Source: Metapseudomonas sp043392685 (GTDB lineage: Bacteria; Pseudomonadota; Gammaproteobacteria; Pseudomonadales; Pseudomonadaceae). Taken from it: 64,000 nucleotides of DNA. The position numbers were made by a program, and so were the translations under genes. The stretch lies in the NCBI GenBank assembly GCA_043392685.1, contig JBHZGM010000011.1. One strand, written 5' to 3'. Within the stretch, counting starts at the first letter, position 1; every line of letters begins with the position of its first letter. This document shows positions 34,880 to 43,334 of the stretch, in pieces. Under the pieces are notes generated by a model. It ran no database searches. It was not told the origin of the DNA and worked only from the letters and a program-made list of their open reading frames with translations.

Positions 34880-35617
34880 TTAAGCCTTCAGCACGTGGGC
34901 CAGGACGCTGCGCACCTTGCCGATGCCCTCGGCCAGGGCGGCCTCGATCTCGGCCATGGTGATGATGCCTTCGGACTTGCCGGCGGCCGGATTGACCACC
35001 AGCGACAGGCAGGCATAAGGCAGGTTCAGCTCACGCGCCAGCGCCGCCTCGGGCATGCCGGTCATGCCGACGATGTCGCAGCCGTCGCGCTCCAGGCGGG
35101 CGATCTCCGCCACGGTTTCCAGGCGCGGCCCCTGGGTGCAGCCATAGACGCCAAAATCACTGTGCGGGATGTCGCAGGCGTTCAGGGCCGCCAGCAGCCG
35201 GGCGCGCAGCGCCTCGTCATAGGGGTGGCTGAAGTCGATATGGGTGACGTGATCCAGGTCACCCTCGAAGAAGGTGCCGATGCGCCCATGGGTGTAGTCG
35301 ATCAGTTGATGCGGCACAACCAGGTGCCCGCTGCCCATGGCCGGATGGATGCCGCCTACCGCGTTCACCGCGATCACCGCCTCGGCACCGGCACGCCTGA
35401 GGGCCCAGAGGTTCGCGCGGTAGTTCACCTGGTGCGGCGGAATCCGGTGCGGATGTCCGTGACGGGCCAGGAACAGCACGTCATGCCCGGCGTACTCGCC
35501 ATGGACGATACCTGCCGACGGCGCGCCGTAGGGCGTTTCGGGGTTGAGCAGGGCTTTCATGCTCAGGCCTTCGAGCTGGGTCAGGCCTGTTCCACCAATG
35601 ATGGCGTAGACGGTCAT
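34880..35617 (-). CDS. S-methyl-5'-thioinosine phosphorylase
   Basis: The 245-residue purine nucleoside phosphorylase-type enzyme contains IIGGTGLTQLEGL, RHGHPHRIPPHQVNYRAN (phosphate and ribose site), NAVGGIHP, and GMTGMPEAALARELN near residue 185. Pseudomonas lacks MTA nucleosidase and instead deaminates MTA and cleaves methylthioinosine with this enzyme (the P. aeruginosa PA3004 type). The substrate is assigned from the genus, neighbours (nagZ next door) and length. Classic MTAP is the alternative. It follows nagZ by nine bases. Confidence 0.85.
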   Translation of the reverse strand: MTVYAIIGGTGLTQLEGLSMKALLNPETPYGAPSAGIVHGEYAGHDVLFLARHGHPHRIPPHQVNYRANLWALRRAGAEAVIAVNAVGGIHPAMGSGHLVVPHQLIDYTHGRIGTFFEGDLDHVTHIDFSHPYDEALRARLLAALNACDIPHSDFGVYGCTQGPRLETVAEIARLERDGCDIVGMTGMPEAALARELNLPYACLSLVVNPAAGKSEGIITMAEIEAALAEGIGKVRSVLAHVLKA

Positions 35618-35626
35618 GTCGGTTCC

Positions 35627-36625
35627 TCAATCGATCAACTGAGCATCGCGCAGGGCCGCAACGGCCTGCAGCCAGCGGGGATCCTGGCGGTATTCGGTGC
35701 CCGGGAAGGCACGGCGGCGCATCCGCGCCAGACTCGCCGGCGGCTTGGCGCCGAGGCGCTGCAGACGTTCCAGGGCCAGCTCGGCCGAAGCCCGGTCGTT
35801 GCACACCAGTCCCATGTCACAACCGGCGGTCAGCGCCGCTTCGATGCGCTCGGCGGCATCGCCCACCACGTGGGCGCCCGCCATGGAGAGGTCATCACTG
35901 AAGATGACGCCGGAGAAATTCAGCTCGCCACGGAGGATTTCCTGCAGCCAGCGCCGGGAGAAGCCGGCGGGCTGGTTGTCCACCTGCGGATAGATCACAT
36001 GTGCCGGCATCATGCCATCCAGCTCGGCAGCCAGGCGGGCGAAGGGAATCAGGTCGCTCTGGCGGATCTGCTCCAGGCTGCGCTCGTCGCTGGGAATCGC
36101 TACATGGGAGTCGGCCTCCGCCCAGCCGTGGCCGGGAAAATGCTTGCCGGTCGCGGCCATGCCGGCCTGGCGCAGGCCGCGGATGAAGGCACCCGCCAGG
36201 CGCGTGGCGCGCTCCGGGTCACCTTCGAAGGCACGACTGCCGACTACCGCACTACGCTGGTGGTCGAGGTCCAGGACCGGGGCGAAGCTGATGTCCAGGC
36301 CTGCGGCGAGCACTTCGGTCGCCATCAGCCAGCCGCACTGCTCCGCCAGTTGCTCGGCGTTGTCGTTGTCCGCGAGGGCGCGCATGGCGGGCAGGCGCAG
36401 GAAACCCTGGCGCAGGCGCTGTACACGTCCGCCTTCCTGGTCGACCGCAAGGATCAGGTCGGGGCGGACCGCGCGGATGGAAGCACAAAGCTCACGCACC
36501 TGACGCGGGCTTTCGATGTTGCGGGCGAAGATGATCAGACCGGCGACTTCCGGCTGACGGAGGATCTGCCGATCCTCGGCGGTCAACCAGGTGCCGCCGA
36601 TATCCAGCATCAGGGAACCTTGCAT
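35627..36625 (-). CDS. nagZ: Beta-N-acetylhexosaminidase NagZ
   Basis: NagZ removes GlcNAc from anhydro-muropeptides in cell-wall recycling, producing signals that can induce AmpC. The 332-residue GH3 protein has LILAVDQEGGRVQRLRQGF near residue 58 and KHFPGHGWAEADSHVAIP near residue 160. In the latter, the catalytic His lies on the mobile loop with Asp. SGVIFSDDLSMAGAH contains the nucleophile Asp. No signal peptide is present, consistent with a cytoplasmic enzyme. It starts nine bases after the L,D-transpeptidase gene and continues into the phosphorylase gene. Confidence 0.96.
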   Translation of the reverse strand: MQGSLMLDIGGTWLTAEDRQILRQPEVAGLIIFARNIESPRQVRELCASIRAVRPDLILAVDQEGGRVQRLRQGFLRLPAMRALADNDNAEQLAEQCGWLMATEVLAAGLDISFAPVLDLDHQRSAVVGSRAFEGDPERATRLAGAFIRGLRQAGMAATGKHFPGHGWAEADSHVAIPSDERSLEQIRQSDLIPFARLAAELDGMMPAHVIYPQVDNQPAGFSRRWLQEILRGELNFSGVIFSDDLSMAGAHVVGDAAERIEAALTAGCDMGLVCNDRASAELALERLQRLGAKPPASLARMRRRAFPGTEYRQDPRWLQAVAALRDAQLID

Positions 36626-36634
36626 GGAAAATCC

Positions 36635-37159
36635 TTAAGAGAGTTGTGCCGCAGCCCAGTCCGGGCAAGGCGCTTCGTCTATGCGTACCGCACAGTGGAC
36701 GGGCACGCGATCGAAGAGTTCCAGCACGTCGGCGTTGCGCAGACGAATGCAACCATGGGATAGCGGTACCCCCATGGGTTCAGTATCTGGCGTACCGTGC
36801 AGGTAGATATAGCGGCGGAAGCTGTCCACCTGGCCGAGGCGATTGCGGCCAGGCTCGCAACCGCTCAGCCAGAGGATGCGGGTGAGTATCCAGTCCCTTC
36901 CGGGAAATCGTTCGTGCAATTCGGCGTTCCAGACCTCACCGGTCCAGCGCCGCCCACGCAGAACAGCCCCCAGGGGCAAGCCGTCGCCAATTCGCGCACG
37001 GATCTGGTGCAATCCTCGGGGGGTGCAATTGGAGCCACTGGTTTCGCCCGCGCCATTCAGGGCGGTGGAAACAGGCATGCGCAGCACCAACTGCCCCTTG
37101 GCGAAGCCATAGAGCTGTTGGTCGGCGATGGAGATATGCAGGAAATCGAGGTTTTGCAT
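36635..37159 (-). CDS. L,D-transpeptidase (YkuD) family protein
   Basis: The 174-residue protein has the YkuD fold with FRRYIYLHGTPDTEPMGVPL and the active-site SHGCIRLRNADVLELFD (His and Cys nucleophile). Family members crosslink peptidoglycan or attach lipoproteins. It lacks an obvious signal peptide, starting MQNLDFLHISIADQQLYGF, so it may be exported by another route or remain cytoplasmic, as seen for some LD-carboxypeptidase-like members; that point is unclear. It precedes nagZ in a wall-related group. Confidence 0.9.
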   Translation of the reverse strand: MQNLDFLHISIADQQLYGFAKGQLVLRMPVSTALNGAGETSGSNCTPRGLHQIRARIGDGLPLGAVLRGRRWTGEVWNAELHERFPGRDWILTRILWLSGCEPGRNRLGQVDSFRRYIYLHGTPDTEPMGVPLSHGCIRLRNADVLELFDRVPVHCAVRIDEAPCPDWAAAQLS

Positions 37160-37203
37160 GGGCCGCAAGCTTAGCCGATCAGCCAGTCTGCGCCCAAGTG
37201 GAT

Positions 37204-37911
37204 TTAAGCCTTGGCGGGGGCGGCCGGTGCCTTGTTGCGCGGCTTGAGCACCGCGTTGGCCAACGCTTCGTCGGTGACTCCGGTTTCGGCGCGCATGCCG
37301 GCGGCCAGGAACGGCACCATCAGCCGCATCACCTGCTCGATGGAGGTGTTCACACCGAAGTCGTTTTCCGCCATCGCCCGCAGCGCCTTGATCCCCGACA
37401 TGCTGAACGCCGCGGCGCCGAGCATGAAATGCACGCGCCAGAACAGCTCCAGCGGCGGCACCTTGGGCGCGGATTCGTTCACCAGCAGCATGTAGCGGCG
37501 GAAAACCTTGCCATACACCTCTTCGAGGTACTTGCGCAGGTGGCCCTGGCTCTGACTGAATGCGAGTCCGAGCAGACGCATGAAGATGGACAGGTCGTTA
37601 CCGCTGCGGGGCTTTACTGCAAGGGCTTGCTCGACGAGCATTTCCAGCAGTTCTTCGAGGCTGGCCTTGCTCTCCGCCCTGGCTTGGCGGCGATCCAGCT
37701 CTCGTTCGAGGCTTTGGCAGAACGGACCGAGGAAACGCGAGAAGACCGCCTGGATCAGCGCCTTCTTCGAGCCGAAGTGATAGTTCACAGCTGCCAGGTT
37801 GACCCCGGCCTTGCTGGTGATCAGGCGCAACGAGGTTTCGGCGAAGCCCTTCTCCGCGAACAGCTGTTCCGCAGCATCCAGAATGCGTTCTACGGTTTCC
37901 GACTGGGCCAT
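37204..37911 (-). CDS. psrA: TetR-family regulator PsrA
   Basis: PsrA is a long-chain fatty acid-responsive repressor of fatty acid degradation genes and an activator of rpoS in Pseudomonas. The 235-residue protein has a TetR helix-turn-helix at residues about 8-50: ERILDAAEQLFAEKGFAETS then AAVNYHFGSKKALIQAVFSR. A C-terminal ligand domain ends in an Ala/Pro/Lys-rich tail. The start at 37911 was chosen over 38004 because it matches the family N-terminus (MAQSETVERIL) and the two operators lie just upstream. Neighbours (lexA-sulA divergent, fadBA downstream in the window) match Pseudomonas synteny. Confidence 0.94.
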   Translation of the reverse strand: MAQSETVERILDAAEQLFAEKGFAETSLRLITSKAGVNLAAVNYHFGSKKALIQAVFSRFLGPFCQSLERELDRRQARAESKASLEELLEMLVEQALAVKPRSGNDLSIFMRLLGLAFSQSQGHLRKYLEEVYGKVFRRYMLLVNESAPKVPPLELFWRVHFMLGAAAFSMSGIKALRAMAENDFGVNTSIEQVMRLMVPFLAAGMRAETGVTDEALANAVLKPRNKAPAAPAKA

Positions 37912-37926
37912 GGCTCCTCCGCCTGA

Positions 37927-37953
37927 CAAACACTTGTTTGAAACATACGTTTC
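37927..37953. promoter_or_regulatory. Tandem PsrA operators upstream of psrA
   Basis: Two perfect palindromes, CAAACACTTGTTTG (37927-37940) and GAAACATACGTTTC (37940-37953), share one base. Each fits the PsrA consensus [G/C]AAAC-N4-GTTT[G/C]. They lie 16-42 bases before the psrA start on the minus strand and imply autoregulation. Confidence 0.9.
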
Positions 37954-38072
37954 AGCCCGCCAACTTGTCAAGCCGTGCCCACCATTATCTGACGCAGTGG
38001 TCACTCATCGAGCCAGCGGATCTTCCCGACCATTGGTCGACCCTTGTCCTTACCCTCCCTGAAAAAGAAGCG

Positions 38073-38125
38073 TTGCCAAGGTCGGATCACTGTATATAAT
38101 TCCAGTCACTGTATAAAAAGACAGA
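38073..38125 (+). promoter_or_regulatory. lexA promoter with two LexA boxes
   Basis: TTGCCA (38073-38078) and TATAAT (38095-38100) are separated by 16 bases. LexA box 1 is CTG-N10-CAG at 38090-38105, overlapping the -10. Box 2 is CTG-N10-CAG at 38110-38125, just before the lexA start at 38134. The pair indicates autorepression of lexA-sulA. Confidence 0.92.
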
Positions 38126-38133
38126 GCGCCACC

Positions 38134-38748
38134 ATGCTGAAACTGACGCCACGCCAAGCCGAGATTCTCGCATTCATCAAGCGCTGCCTTGAAGACAACG
38201 GCTTCCCCCCGACCCGCGCGGAAATTGCCCAGGAACTCGGCTTCAAGTCCCCCAATGCCGCCGAAGAGCACCTCAAGGCCCTGGCCCGCAAGGGCGCAAT
38301 CGAGATGACACCGGGCGCCTCCCGCGGCATTCGCATCCCCGGATTCGAACCCGGCCACAGCAACGAAGACGATGGCCTTCCGGTGATCGGCCGGGTCGCT
38401 GCCGGCGCGCCGATCCTGGCCCAACAGAACATCGAAGAATCCTGCCGCATCAACCCCGACTTCTTCCACCCTCGCGCCGACTATCTGCTGCGCGTTCGCG
38501 GCATGTCCATGAAGGATATCGGCATCTACGACGGCGACCTGCTGGCCGTACACAGCACCCGCGAAGCCCGCAATGGACAGGTAGTGGTTGCCCGCCTAGG
38601 CGAGGAAGTCACCGTCAAGCGCTTCAAGCGTGAAGGCGACAAGGTCTGGCTGATTGCCGAAAACCCCGAGTTCGCCCCCATAGAAGTGAACCTGGATGAA
38701 CAGGACCTGGTGATCGAAGGTTTGAGTGTCGGCGTGATCCGCCGCTAA
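38134..38748 (+). CDS. lexA: SOS repressor LexA
   Basis: The 204-residue protein has an N-terminal winged helix (LKLTPRQAEILAFIKRCLED, then FKSPNAAEEHLKALARKG). The cleavage site is Ala90-Gly91 in GRVAAGAPIL. The catalytic dyad is Ser125 (RGMSMKDIGIYDGD) and Lys162 (EVTVKRF). RecA-ssDNA filaments trigger self-cleavage and derepress the SOS regulon. The start MLKLTPRQ lies nine bases after LexA box 2; the earlier ATG at 38044 would span the promoter and was rejected. sulA follows ten bases downstream. Confidence 0.98.
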   Translation: MLKLTPRQAEILAFIKRCLEDNGFPPTRAEIAQELGFKSPNAAEEHLKALARKGAIEMTPGASRGIRIPGFEPGHSNEDDGLPVIGRVAAGAPILAQQNIEESCRINPDFFHPRADYLLRVRGMSMKDIGIYDGDLLAVHSTREARNGQVVVARLGEEVTVKRFKREGDKVWLIAENPEFAPIEVNLDEQDLVIEGLSVGVIRR

Positions 38749-38758
38749 AGGAGGCGTT

Positions 38759-39232
38759 ATGCAGTTCCCGCAGTCGCTTGGCCGGTCCCAGCTCCCACTG
38801 TTCCACGATGCCATCCTGGCCAATCCCGTGGTACCGATGCTGACCGATGTGGTCGAAGATCCGCTCCCGGAAGAGCCGGAAGCATTCAGCGAACTATCCC
38901 TGCGCGGCGCCACCGGGCACTGCCGGAACCTCCTGGCCTCGGTATTGCGGGAACTGAGCGAGGAGCAGGACGCGCGCTGGCTGACGCTGATCGGTGCTCC
39001 CGCCGGCCTGACCCGCGACTGGCTGCGCGAATCCGGACTCAATCGGGAACGCATCCTGATCCTGCAACCACGCGGTGAGCAAAGCGCCCTGGAACTGGCT
39101 TGCGAGGCCCTGCGACTGGGCCGTAGCCACACCGTCGTCAGCTGGTTGCGCCTGGGGCAGAAAGCCAGGCAACGACTGGCCCACGCCGCACGCCAAGGTG
39201 GCGCACAGAGCCTGAATATCCTGTTGGGTTGA
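38759..39232 (+). CDS. sulA: SOS cell division inhibitor SulA
   Basis: SulA blocks FtsZ polymerisation during SOS. The 157-residue protein has the SulA layout, with FSELSLRGATGHCRNLLASVLREL, RWLTLIGAPAGLTRDWLRESGL and TVVSWLRLGQKARQRLAHAARQG. It starts ten bases after the lexA stop with a strong AAAGGAGG ribosome site, so it is cotranscribed from the LexA-controlled promoter. Length is close to the Pseudomonas protein. No lon or other SOS gene is in this operon. Confidence 0.93.
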   Translation: MQFPQSLGRSQLPLFHDAILANPVVPMLTDVVEDPLPEEPEAFSELSLRGATGHCRNLLASVLRELSEEQDARWLTLIGAPAGLTRDWLRESGLNRERILILQPRGEQSALELACEALRLGRSHTVVSWLRLGQKARQRLAHAARQGGAQSLNILLG

Positions 39233-39312
39233 CTGAGCGTCGGGGCCTGGGAAGACCTGGGCCCTGTGACATCAGACGGCAACCGAATCAGCGGAAGATC
39301 CGGTTCCGGAGA

Positions 39313-39546
39313 TCAATGCAGGACGCGCGGACCTTCGTGATGGTCCATATCACCTTCGGCCAGACGACCAGCCATCTGAACGCCAACATTCAGCATGGCC
39401 TTGGCAACTTCCAGATGGTGCCCCTGAAGGAACGCCTTGGCGTCAGCGGAGAAATCCAGCGTCACCAACGCTTCCTCGTCCTCGGCCCGGCGCAGGATGA
39501 TGCGCCCGTCAGGCAATTCGACTATTTCCAGAAAGGACGTTGGCAT
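39313..39546 (-). CDS. Small conserved hypothetical protein
   Basis: The 77-residue protein starts MPTSFLEIVELPDGRIILRR, continues RAEDEEALVTLDFSADAKAFL, and ends with a helical segment and GDMDHHEGPRVLH. It looks like a small beta-sheet plus helix domain with no membrane segment. I recognise no domain. It lies between sulA and topA, as in other Pseudomonas as I recall. The first ATG of the longer ORF (39711) is disfavoured since its extension is arginine-rich and overlaps the neighbouring gene. Confidence 0.75.
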   Translation of the reverse strand: MPTSFLEIVELPDGRIILRRAEDEEALVTLDFSADAKAFLQGHHLEVAKAMLNVGVQMAGRLAEGDMDHHEGPRVLH

Positions 39547-39616
39547 AGGTTCATATCTCCACGAAAGCGGACATTGTACCAGCGAGCCGCCAGCACGCCC
39601 TAGCCCGTCGATCAAA

Positions 39617-40135
39617 TCAGCACTCGCTGAGCGTTTCCCGGAAGCGCAAGGCGAGGGATTTGAGATTCTGCCTCCACGACTCAAGACACTCCCGCGACAG
39701 CGGCGGCGCATCCTCTTCCACGCTGACGGCAGTGATCAGCGGCAAGGTCGGATTGACCTTCGCCTGCCTGGGCGCCTGCGGCGGCTGGAACAGCGCGGAA
39801 TAGGCTGCAAGGAGTTCAGCCAGCCAGGTTTCCCTCTGCTGGGCGAGCTCCACCAGTTCGGCCAACTCAGGGCTGGGGGCGGCCGCCAGCACGTCTTGCG
39901 TCAGCAGTGATTCGACGCGCGGAGCGTTGGCCTCCGGAAGACGGTAGTAACCAGCGATCTCATGGCACAAGCCGAGCAACGCACCGTAGAGATGGAAGAG
40001 CGATGCTTCCCGCGCGGATTGCACCAGCGCCTGAGCGTTCATCGCCCTGCTCTCTTCCGCCTTGCGCCAGGATTCCAGCGACAAGCCAGCGAAGAAGATC
40101 TTCTGGTTGGTGCGGGTATAAAGCTCGTGGGCCAT
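39617..40135 (-). CDS. Conserved hypothetical protein, helical (DUF6586-like)
   Basis: The 172-residue protein is rich in alanine and leucine and appears wholly alpha-helical: MAHELYTRTNQKIFFAGLSL, then SAREASLFHLYGALLGLCHEIAGYYRL. It has no signal peptide or membrane helix. The assignment to DUF6586 is from memory and not firm. It precedes the 77-residue protein and follows topA, separated from topA by a hairpin. The start was chosen at MAHELYTR; an ATG five codons earlier is possible. Confidence 0.75.
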   Translation of the reverse strand: MAHELYTRTNQKIFFAGLSLESWRKAEESRAMNAQALVQSAREASLFHLYGALLGLCHEIAGYYRLPEANAPRVESLLTQDVLAAAPSPELAELVELAQQRETWLAELLAAYSALFQPPQAPRQAKVNPTLPLITAVSVEEDAPPLSRECLESWRQNLKSLALRFRETLSEC

Positions 40136-40170
40136 GACGGCACCCTCCACAGGTGATTCAGGCAGTATAT

Positions 40171-40192
40171 GCGCGCCCGGTGCCGGGCGCGC
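40171..40192 (-). terminator. Hairpin downstream of topA
   Basis: A perfect 10-base inverted repeat, GCGCGCCCGG/CCGGGCGCGC, with a two-base loop, lies 9 bases past the topA stop. There is no U-run, so confidence as a terminator is moderate. Confidence 0.6.
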
Positions 40193-40201
40193 TGCAGTCG
40201 G

Positions 40202-42808
40202 TCAGCGCTTGTCTTCGACCTTCCACTTGCCGCCATCGAAGAATGCGCGCCAGCCGGTAGGCTTGCCGTCCACCTCGGTCTGCACGTACTGCTCCTTGGT
40301 CTTGCGACTGAAGCGAATCACCGCCGGACGACCCTCGGGGTCCTTCTTCGGCGCGTCGAGCAGGTAGTGATACTTCGCGTCCAGCTCATCCTTGTGCGGG
40401 ATCAGCTCCTGCACCAGCGGCGCACGGGTTTCCCGGTTCTTCGGAAACTGGCTGGCAGCCAGGAACAGGCCAGATGCGCCGTCGCGCAGCACATAGATGT
40501 CGTCGACCTTCTCGCACTTCAGCTCCGGCATGCGGATCGGATCGATCTTCGGCGGCGCAGCCTCGCCGCTCTTCAGCAGCTTGCGGGTGTTCTTGCAACT
40601 GGCGTTGGTGCAGCCGAAGAACTTGCCGAAACGCCCGGTCTTGAGCTGCATCTCGCTGCCACACTTGTCGCACTCCAGGCTCGGACCTTCATAGCCCTTG
40701 ATGCGGTATTGGCCCTGTTCGATCTCGTAACCCGAGCAATCCGGATTGTTGCCGCAGATATGCAATTTGCGGGTTTCATCCAGCAGATAGGCATCCATCG
40801 CAGTCGCGCAGATCGGGCAGCGATGCTTGCCACGCAACACGCGGGACTCCGATTCACCCTCGTCATCCGCGGCGATTTCGTCGCCCGGCACGAGGTTGAT
40901 GGTGGCCTTGCAGCGCTCTTTCGGCGGCAGGCTGTAGCCCGAGCAACCGAGGAACACACCGGTCGAGGCGGTACGGATCATCATCGGACGGCTGCACTCG
41001 CGGCAGGGAATGTCGGTCAGCGTCGGTTGGTTGGCACGCATGCCCTTGTCGGTGCCTTCGGCCAGTTCCAGCTTCTTCTTGAAGTCGCCGTAGAACTCGT
41101 CGAGCAGATGCTTCCAGTCACGCTCGCCCTGGGCAACGTCGTCCAGGTGCTCTTCCATGCTGGCGGTGAAGCCGTAGTCCATCAGGTTGGCGAAGCTTTC
41201 ATTCAGGCGTTCGGTAACGATGTCGCCCATCTTCTCGGCGTAGAAACGACGGTTGTGCACCGTGACGTAACCACGCTCCTGAATGGTGGAGATGATCGCC
41301 GCGTAAGTGGATGGACGGCCGATGCCGCGCTTTTCCAGCTCCTTGACCAGGCTGGCCTCGGAGTAGCGCGCCGGCGGCTTGGTGAAGTGCTGGCTGGGAT
41401 CGAGCTTGAGCAGCTCAAGCAGTTCACCCTCGCTCATTTCCGGCAGGACGTCGTCCTCGCCCGGTTTGCTCTGCTGCGGCAGGACGCGGGTGTAACCGTC
41501 GAACTTGAGAATGCGGCCCTTGGCGCGCAGCTCGAACTTGCCGGCAGCAACGCTGACGCTGGTGGACAGGTACTCGGCCGGCGGCATCTGGCACGCCACG
41601 AACTGGCGCCAGATCAGATCGTATAGGCGCTCGGCATCACGTTCCATGCCGGACAGCTGGTTCGGCCGCAGATTGACGTCGGACGGACGGATCGCCTCGT
41701 GGGCCTCCTGGGCGCCTTCCTTGCTGGAATAGACGTTCGCCTTGGACGGCAGGTACTTCTGACCAAACTCGCCCTCGATGAAACCACGCACCATGGCAAT
41801 GGCGTCGGCGGAGAGGTTGGTCGAGTCGGTACGCATATAGGTGATGTAGCCGGCCTCATAGAGGCGCTGAGCCATCATCATGGTCTTCTTCACCCCGAAG
41901 CCCAGGCGGTTGCTCGCGGCCTGCTGCAGGGTGGAGGTAATGAAGGGCGCGGACGGCCGGCTGGAGGTCGGCTTGTCCTCGCGCTTGGCCACGGTGTAGC
42001 TGGAAGCCTTGAGCTTCTCCAGGGCCGCCATGGCCTGGGCCTCGTTCAGCGGCTTGAAGGCTTCGCCATTCTCCCGGGCCACTTCGAAGCGGACCTTGGC
42101 GCCCTTCGCAGTGCCGAGGTCGGCATGCACTTCCCAGTACTCTTCGGGTACGAAGGCACGGATTTCGCGCTCGCGCTCCACCACCAGCTTCACCGCCACC
42201 GACTGCACACGGCCGGCGGACAGGCCACGGGCGATTTTCTGCCAGAGCAGCGGCGAGACCATGTAGCCCACCACGCGATCGAGGAAGCGGCGCGCCTGCT
42301 GGGCGTTGACGCGGTTGATGTCGAGCTCGCCGGGCTGGGAGAAGGCCTCCTGGATGGCCTTCTTGGTGATCTCGTTGAACACCACGCGCTTGTAGCGGCT
42401 GTCATCGCCACCGATAGATTCCCGCAGGTGCCAGGCGATGGCCTCCCCTTCGCGGTCCAAGTCGGTTGCGAGATAGATGGTGTCGGCATCCTTGGCCAGG
42501 CGGCGCAGTTCTTCGATCACCTTTTCCTTGCCGGGAAGGATCTCGTACTTCGCCTTCCAGCCATGATCGGGGTCGACGCCCATGCGCGCGACCAGTTGGC
42601 GCTTGGCCTTTTCCTTGGCGGACAGGGCCGGTGCTTCGCCGGCGGTCTTGCCGCGCTTGGCCGGTTCCTTGGCGGCACTGGCCGAACCGCTGGTGGGAAG
42701 GTCACGGATATGGCCGATGCTCGACTTCACCACGTACTGGTTGCCCAGGTACTTGTTGATGGTCTTGGCCTTGGCCGGGGATTCCACGATGACCAGCGAT
42801 TTGCCCAT
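40202..42808 (-). CDS. topA: DNA topoisomerase I TopA
   Basis: This type IA topoisomerase relaxes negative supercoils through a 5'-phosphotyrosine. The 868-residue protein begins MGKSLVIVESPAKAKTINKY (Toprim) and has YLATDLDREGEAIAWHL. The strand-passage region is GYMVSPLLWQKIARGLSAGR, and the active-site tyrosine is in YEAGYITYMRTDSTNLS. Three C-terminal zinc-ribbon-like Cys clusters follow: CRECSRPM...CKATI, CPICATAM...CSGYEI and CDKCGSEM...CKNTRKL. The last ~110 residues form a C-terminal tail with PEGRPAVIRFSRKTKEQYV. The start is set at MGKSLV. Confidence 0.98.
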   Translation of the reverse strand: MGKSLVIVESPAKAKTINKYLGNQYVVKSSIGHIRDLPTSGSASAAKEPAKRGKTAGEAPALSAKEKAKRQLVARMGVDPDHGWKAKYEILPGKEKVIEELRRLAKDADTIYLATDLDREGEAIAWHLRESIGGDDSRYKRVVFNEITKKAIQEAFSQPGELDINRVNAQQARRFLDRVVGYMVSPLLWQKIARGLSAGRVQSVAVKLVVEREREIRAFVPEEYWEVHADLGTAKGAKVRFEVARENGEAFKPLNEAQAMAALEKLKASSYTVAKREDKPTSSRPSAPFITSTLQQAASNRLGFGVKKTMMMAQRLYEAGYITYMRTDSTNLSADAIAMVRGFIEGEFGQKYLPSKANVYSSKEGAQEAHEAIRPSDVNLRPNQLSGMERDAERLYDLIWRQFVACQMPPAEYLSTSVSVAAGKFELRAKGRILKFDGYTRVLPQQSKPGEDDVLPEMSEGELLELLKLDPSQHFTKPPARYSEASLVKELEKRGIGRPSTYAAIISTIQERGYVTVHNRRFYAEKMGDIVTERLNESFANLMDYGFTASMEEHLDDVAQGERDWKHLLDEFYGDFKKKLELAEGTDKGMRANQPTLTDIPCRECSRPMMIRTASTGVFLGCSGYSLPPKERCKATINLVPGDEIAADDEGESESRVLRGKHRCPICATAMDAYLLDETRKLHICGNNPDCSGYEIEQGQYRIKGYEGPSLECDKCGSEMQLKTGRFGKFFGCTNASCKNTRKLLKSGEAAPPKIDPIRMPELKCEKVDDIYVLRDGASGLFLAASQFPKNRETRAPLVQELIPHKDELDAKYHYLLDAPKKDPEGRPAVIRFSRKTKEQYVQTEVDGKPTGWRAFFDGGKWKVEDKR

Positions 42809-42924
42809 GGATCGGTGTGTTCCTGAATGAAATATGTAAAAGGCGGGAGCCGCCTGTCGCGGCACCGCTATATATAGTGGCCGGCGCAACGCGGTCAAGC
42901 GCGCGCCTGGCTGCCCCAAGCCCC

Positions 42925-43161
42925 TCAGGGCTGTGGGAACGGGTCCGGTTCGGCACTCACCAGAGCGAAGCGCGCAATCTGCTCGCCGTCCACCTGAACC
43001 GTTTCGGTGAACATGCTGAGCGGACGCACCCAGAGGCCGTATTCGCCGTAGAGCGCCTGGTAGACCACCAGCTCCTCCTCCGTCTCGGAATGCCGCGCAA
43101 TGCCGATGACCCGGTACTGCTGACCCTTGTAGTGACGATAGAGACCCGGTTGCAGGCTCAT
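42925..43161 (-). CDS. DUF1653 domain-containing protein
   Basis: The 78-residue protein is mostly one DUF1653 domain: LQPGLYRHYKGQQYRVIGIARHSET, then YGLWVRPLSMFTETVQVDGE. The domain is a small SH3-like barrel of unknown function often found alone in Pseudomonas. The start at 43161 was chosen because MSLQPGLYRHYKG is the usual N-terminus; 43209 would add MRNLCGIACIHH. It lies upstream of topA in the same orientation with a 116-base gap, so co-transcription is possible. Confidence 0.88.
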   Translation of the reverse strand: MSLQPGLYRHYKGQQYRVIGIARHSETEEELVVYQALYGEYGLWVRPLSMFTETVQVDGEQIARFALVSAEPDPFPQP

Positions 43162-43280
43162 GGTTGCCTCACTGTGATGAATGCAGGCTATCCCGCAAAG
43201 GTTGCGCATGGTGCCGTGTGATTCGGCATGAAGCCAGCCCTTGCATGAAAATTCCTACGAAGTATCTCCACATAAAAGCA

Positions 43281-43307
43281 AAAACCGGGGCACGGGGCCC
43301 CGGTTTC
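43281..43307 (-). terminator. Terminator downstream of fadA
   Basis: The stem AAACCGGGGC pairs with GCCCCGGTTT; an A-run lies beyond the left arm, giving a U-rich tail on the minus strand. It ends the fadBA transcript. Confidence 0.85.
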
Positions 43308-43334
43308 TTCATCTGTCTTGCGCGCCCGGAAGAC

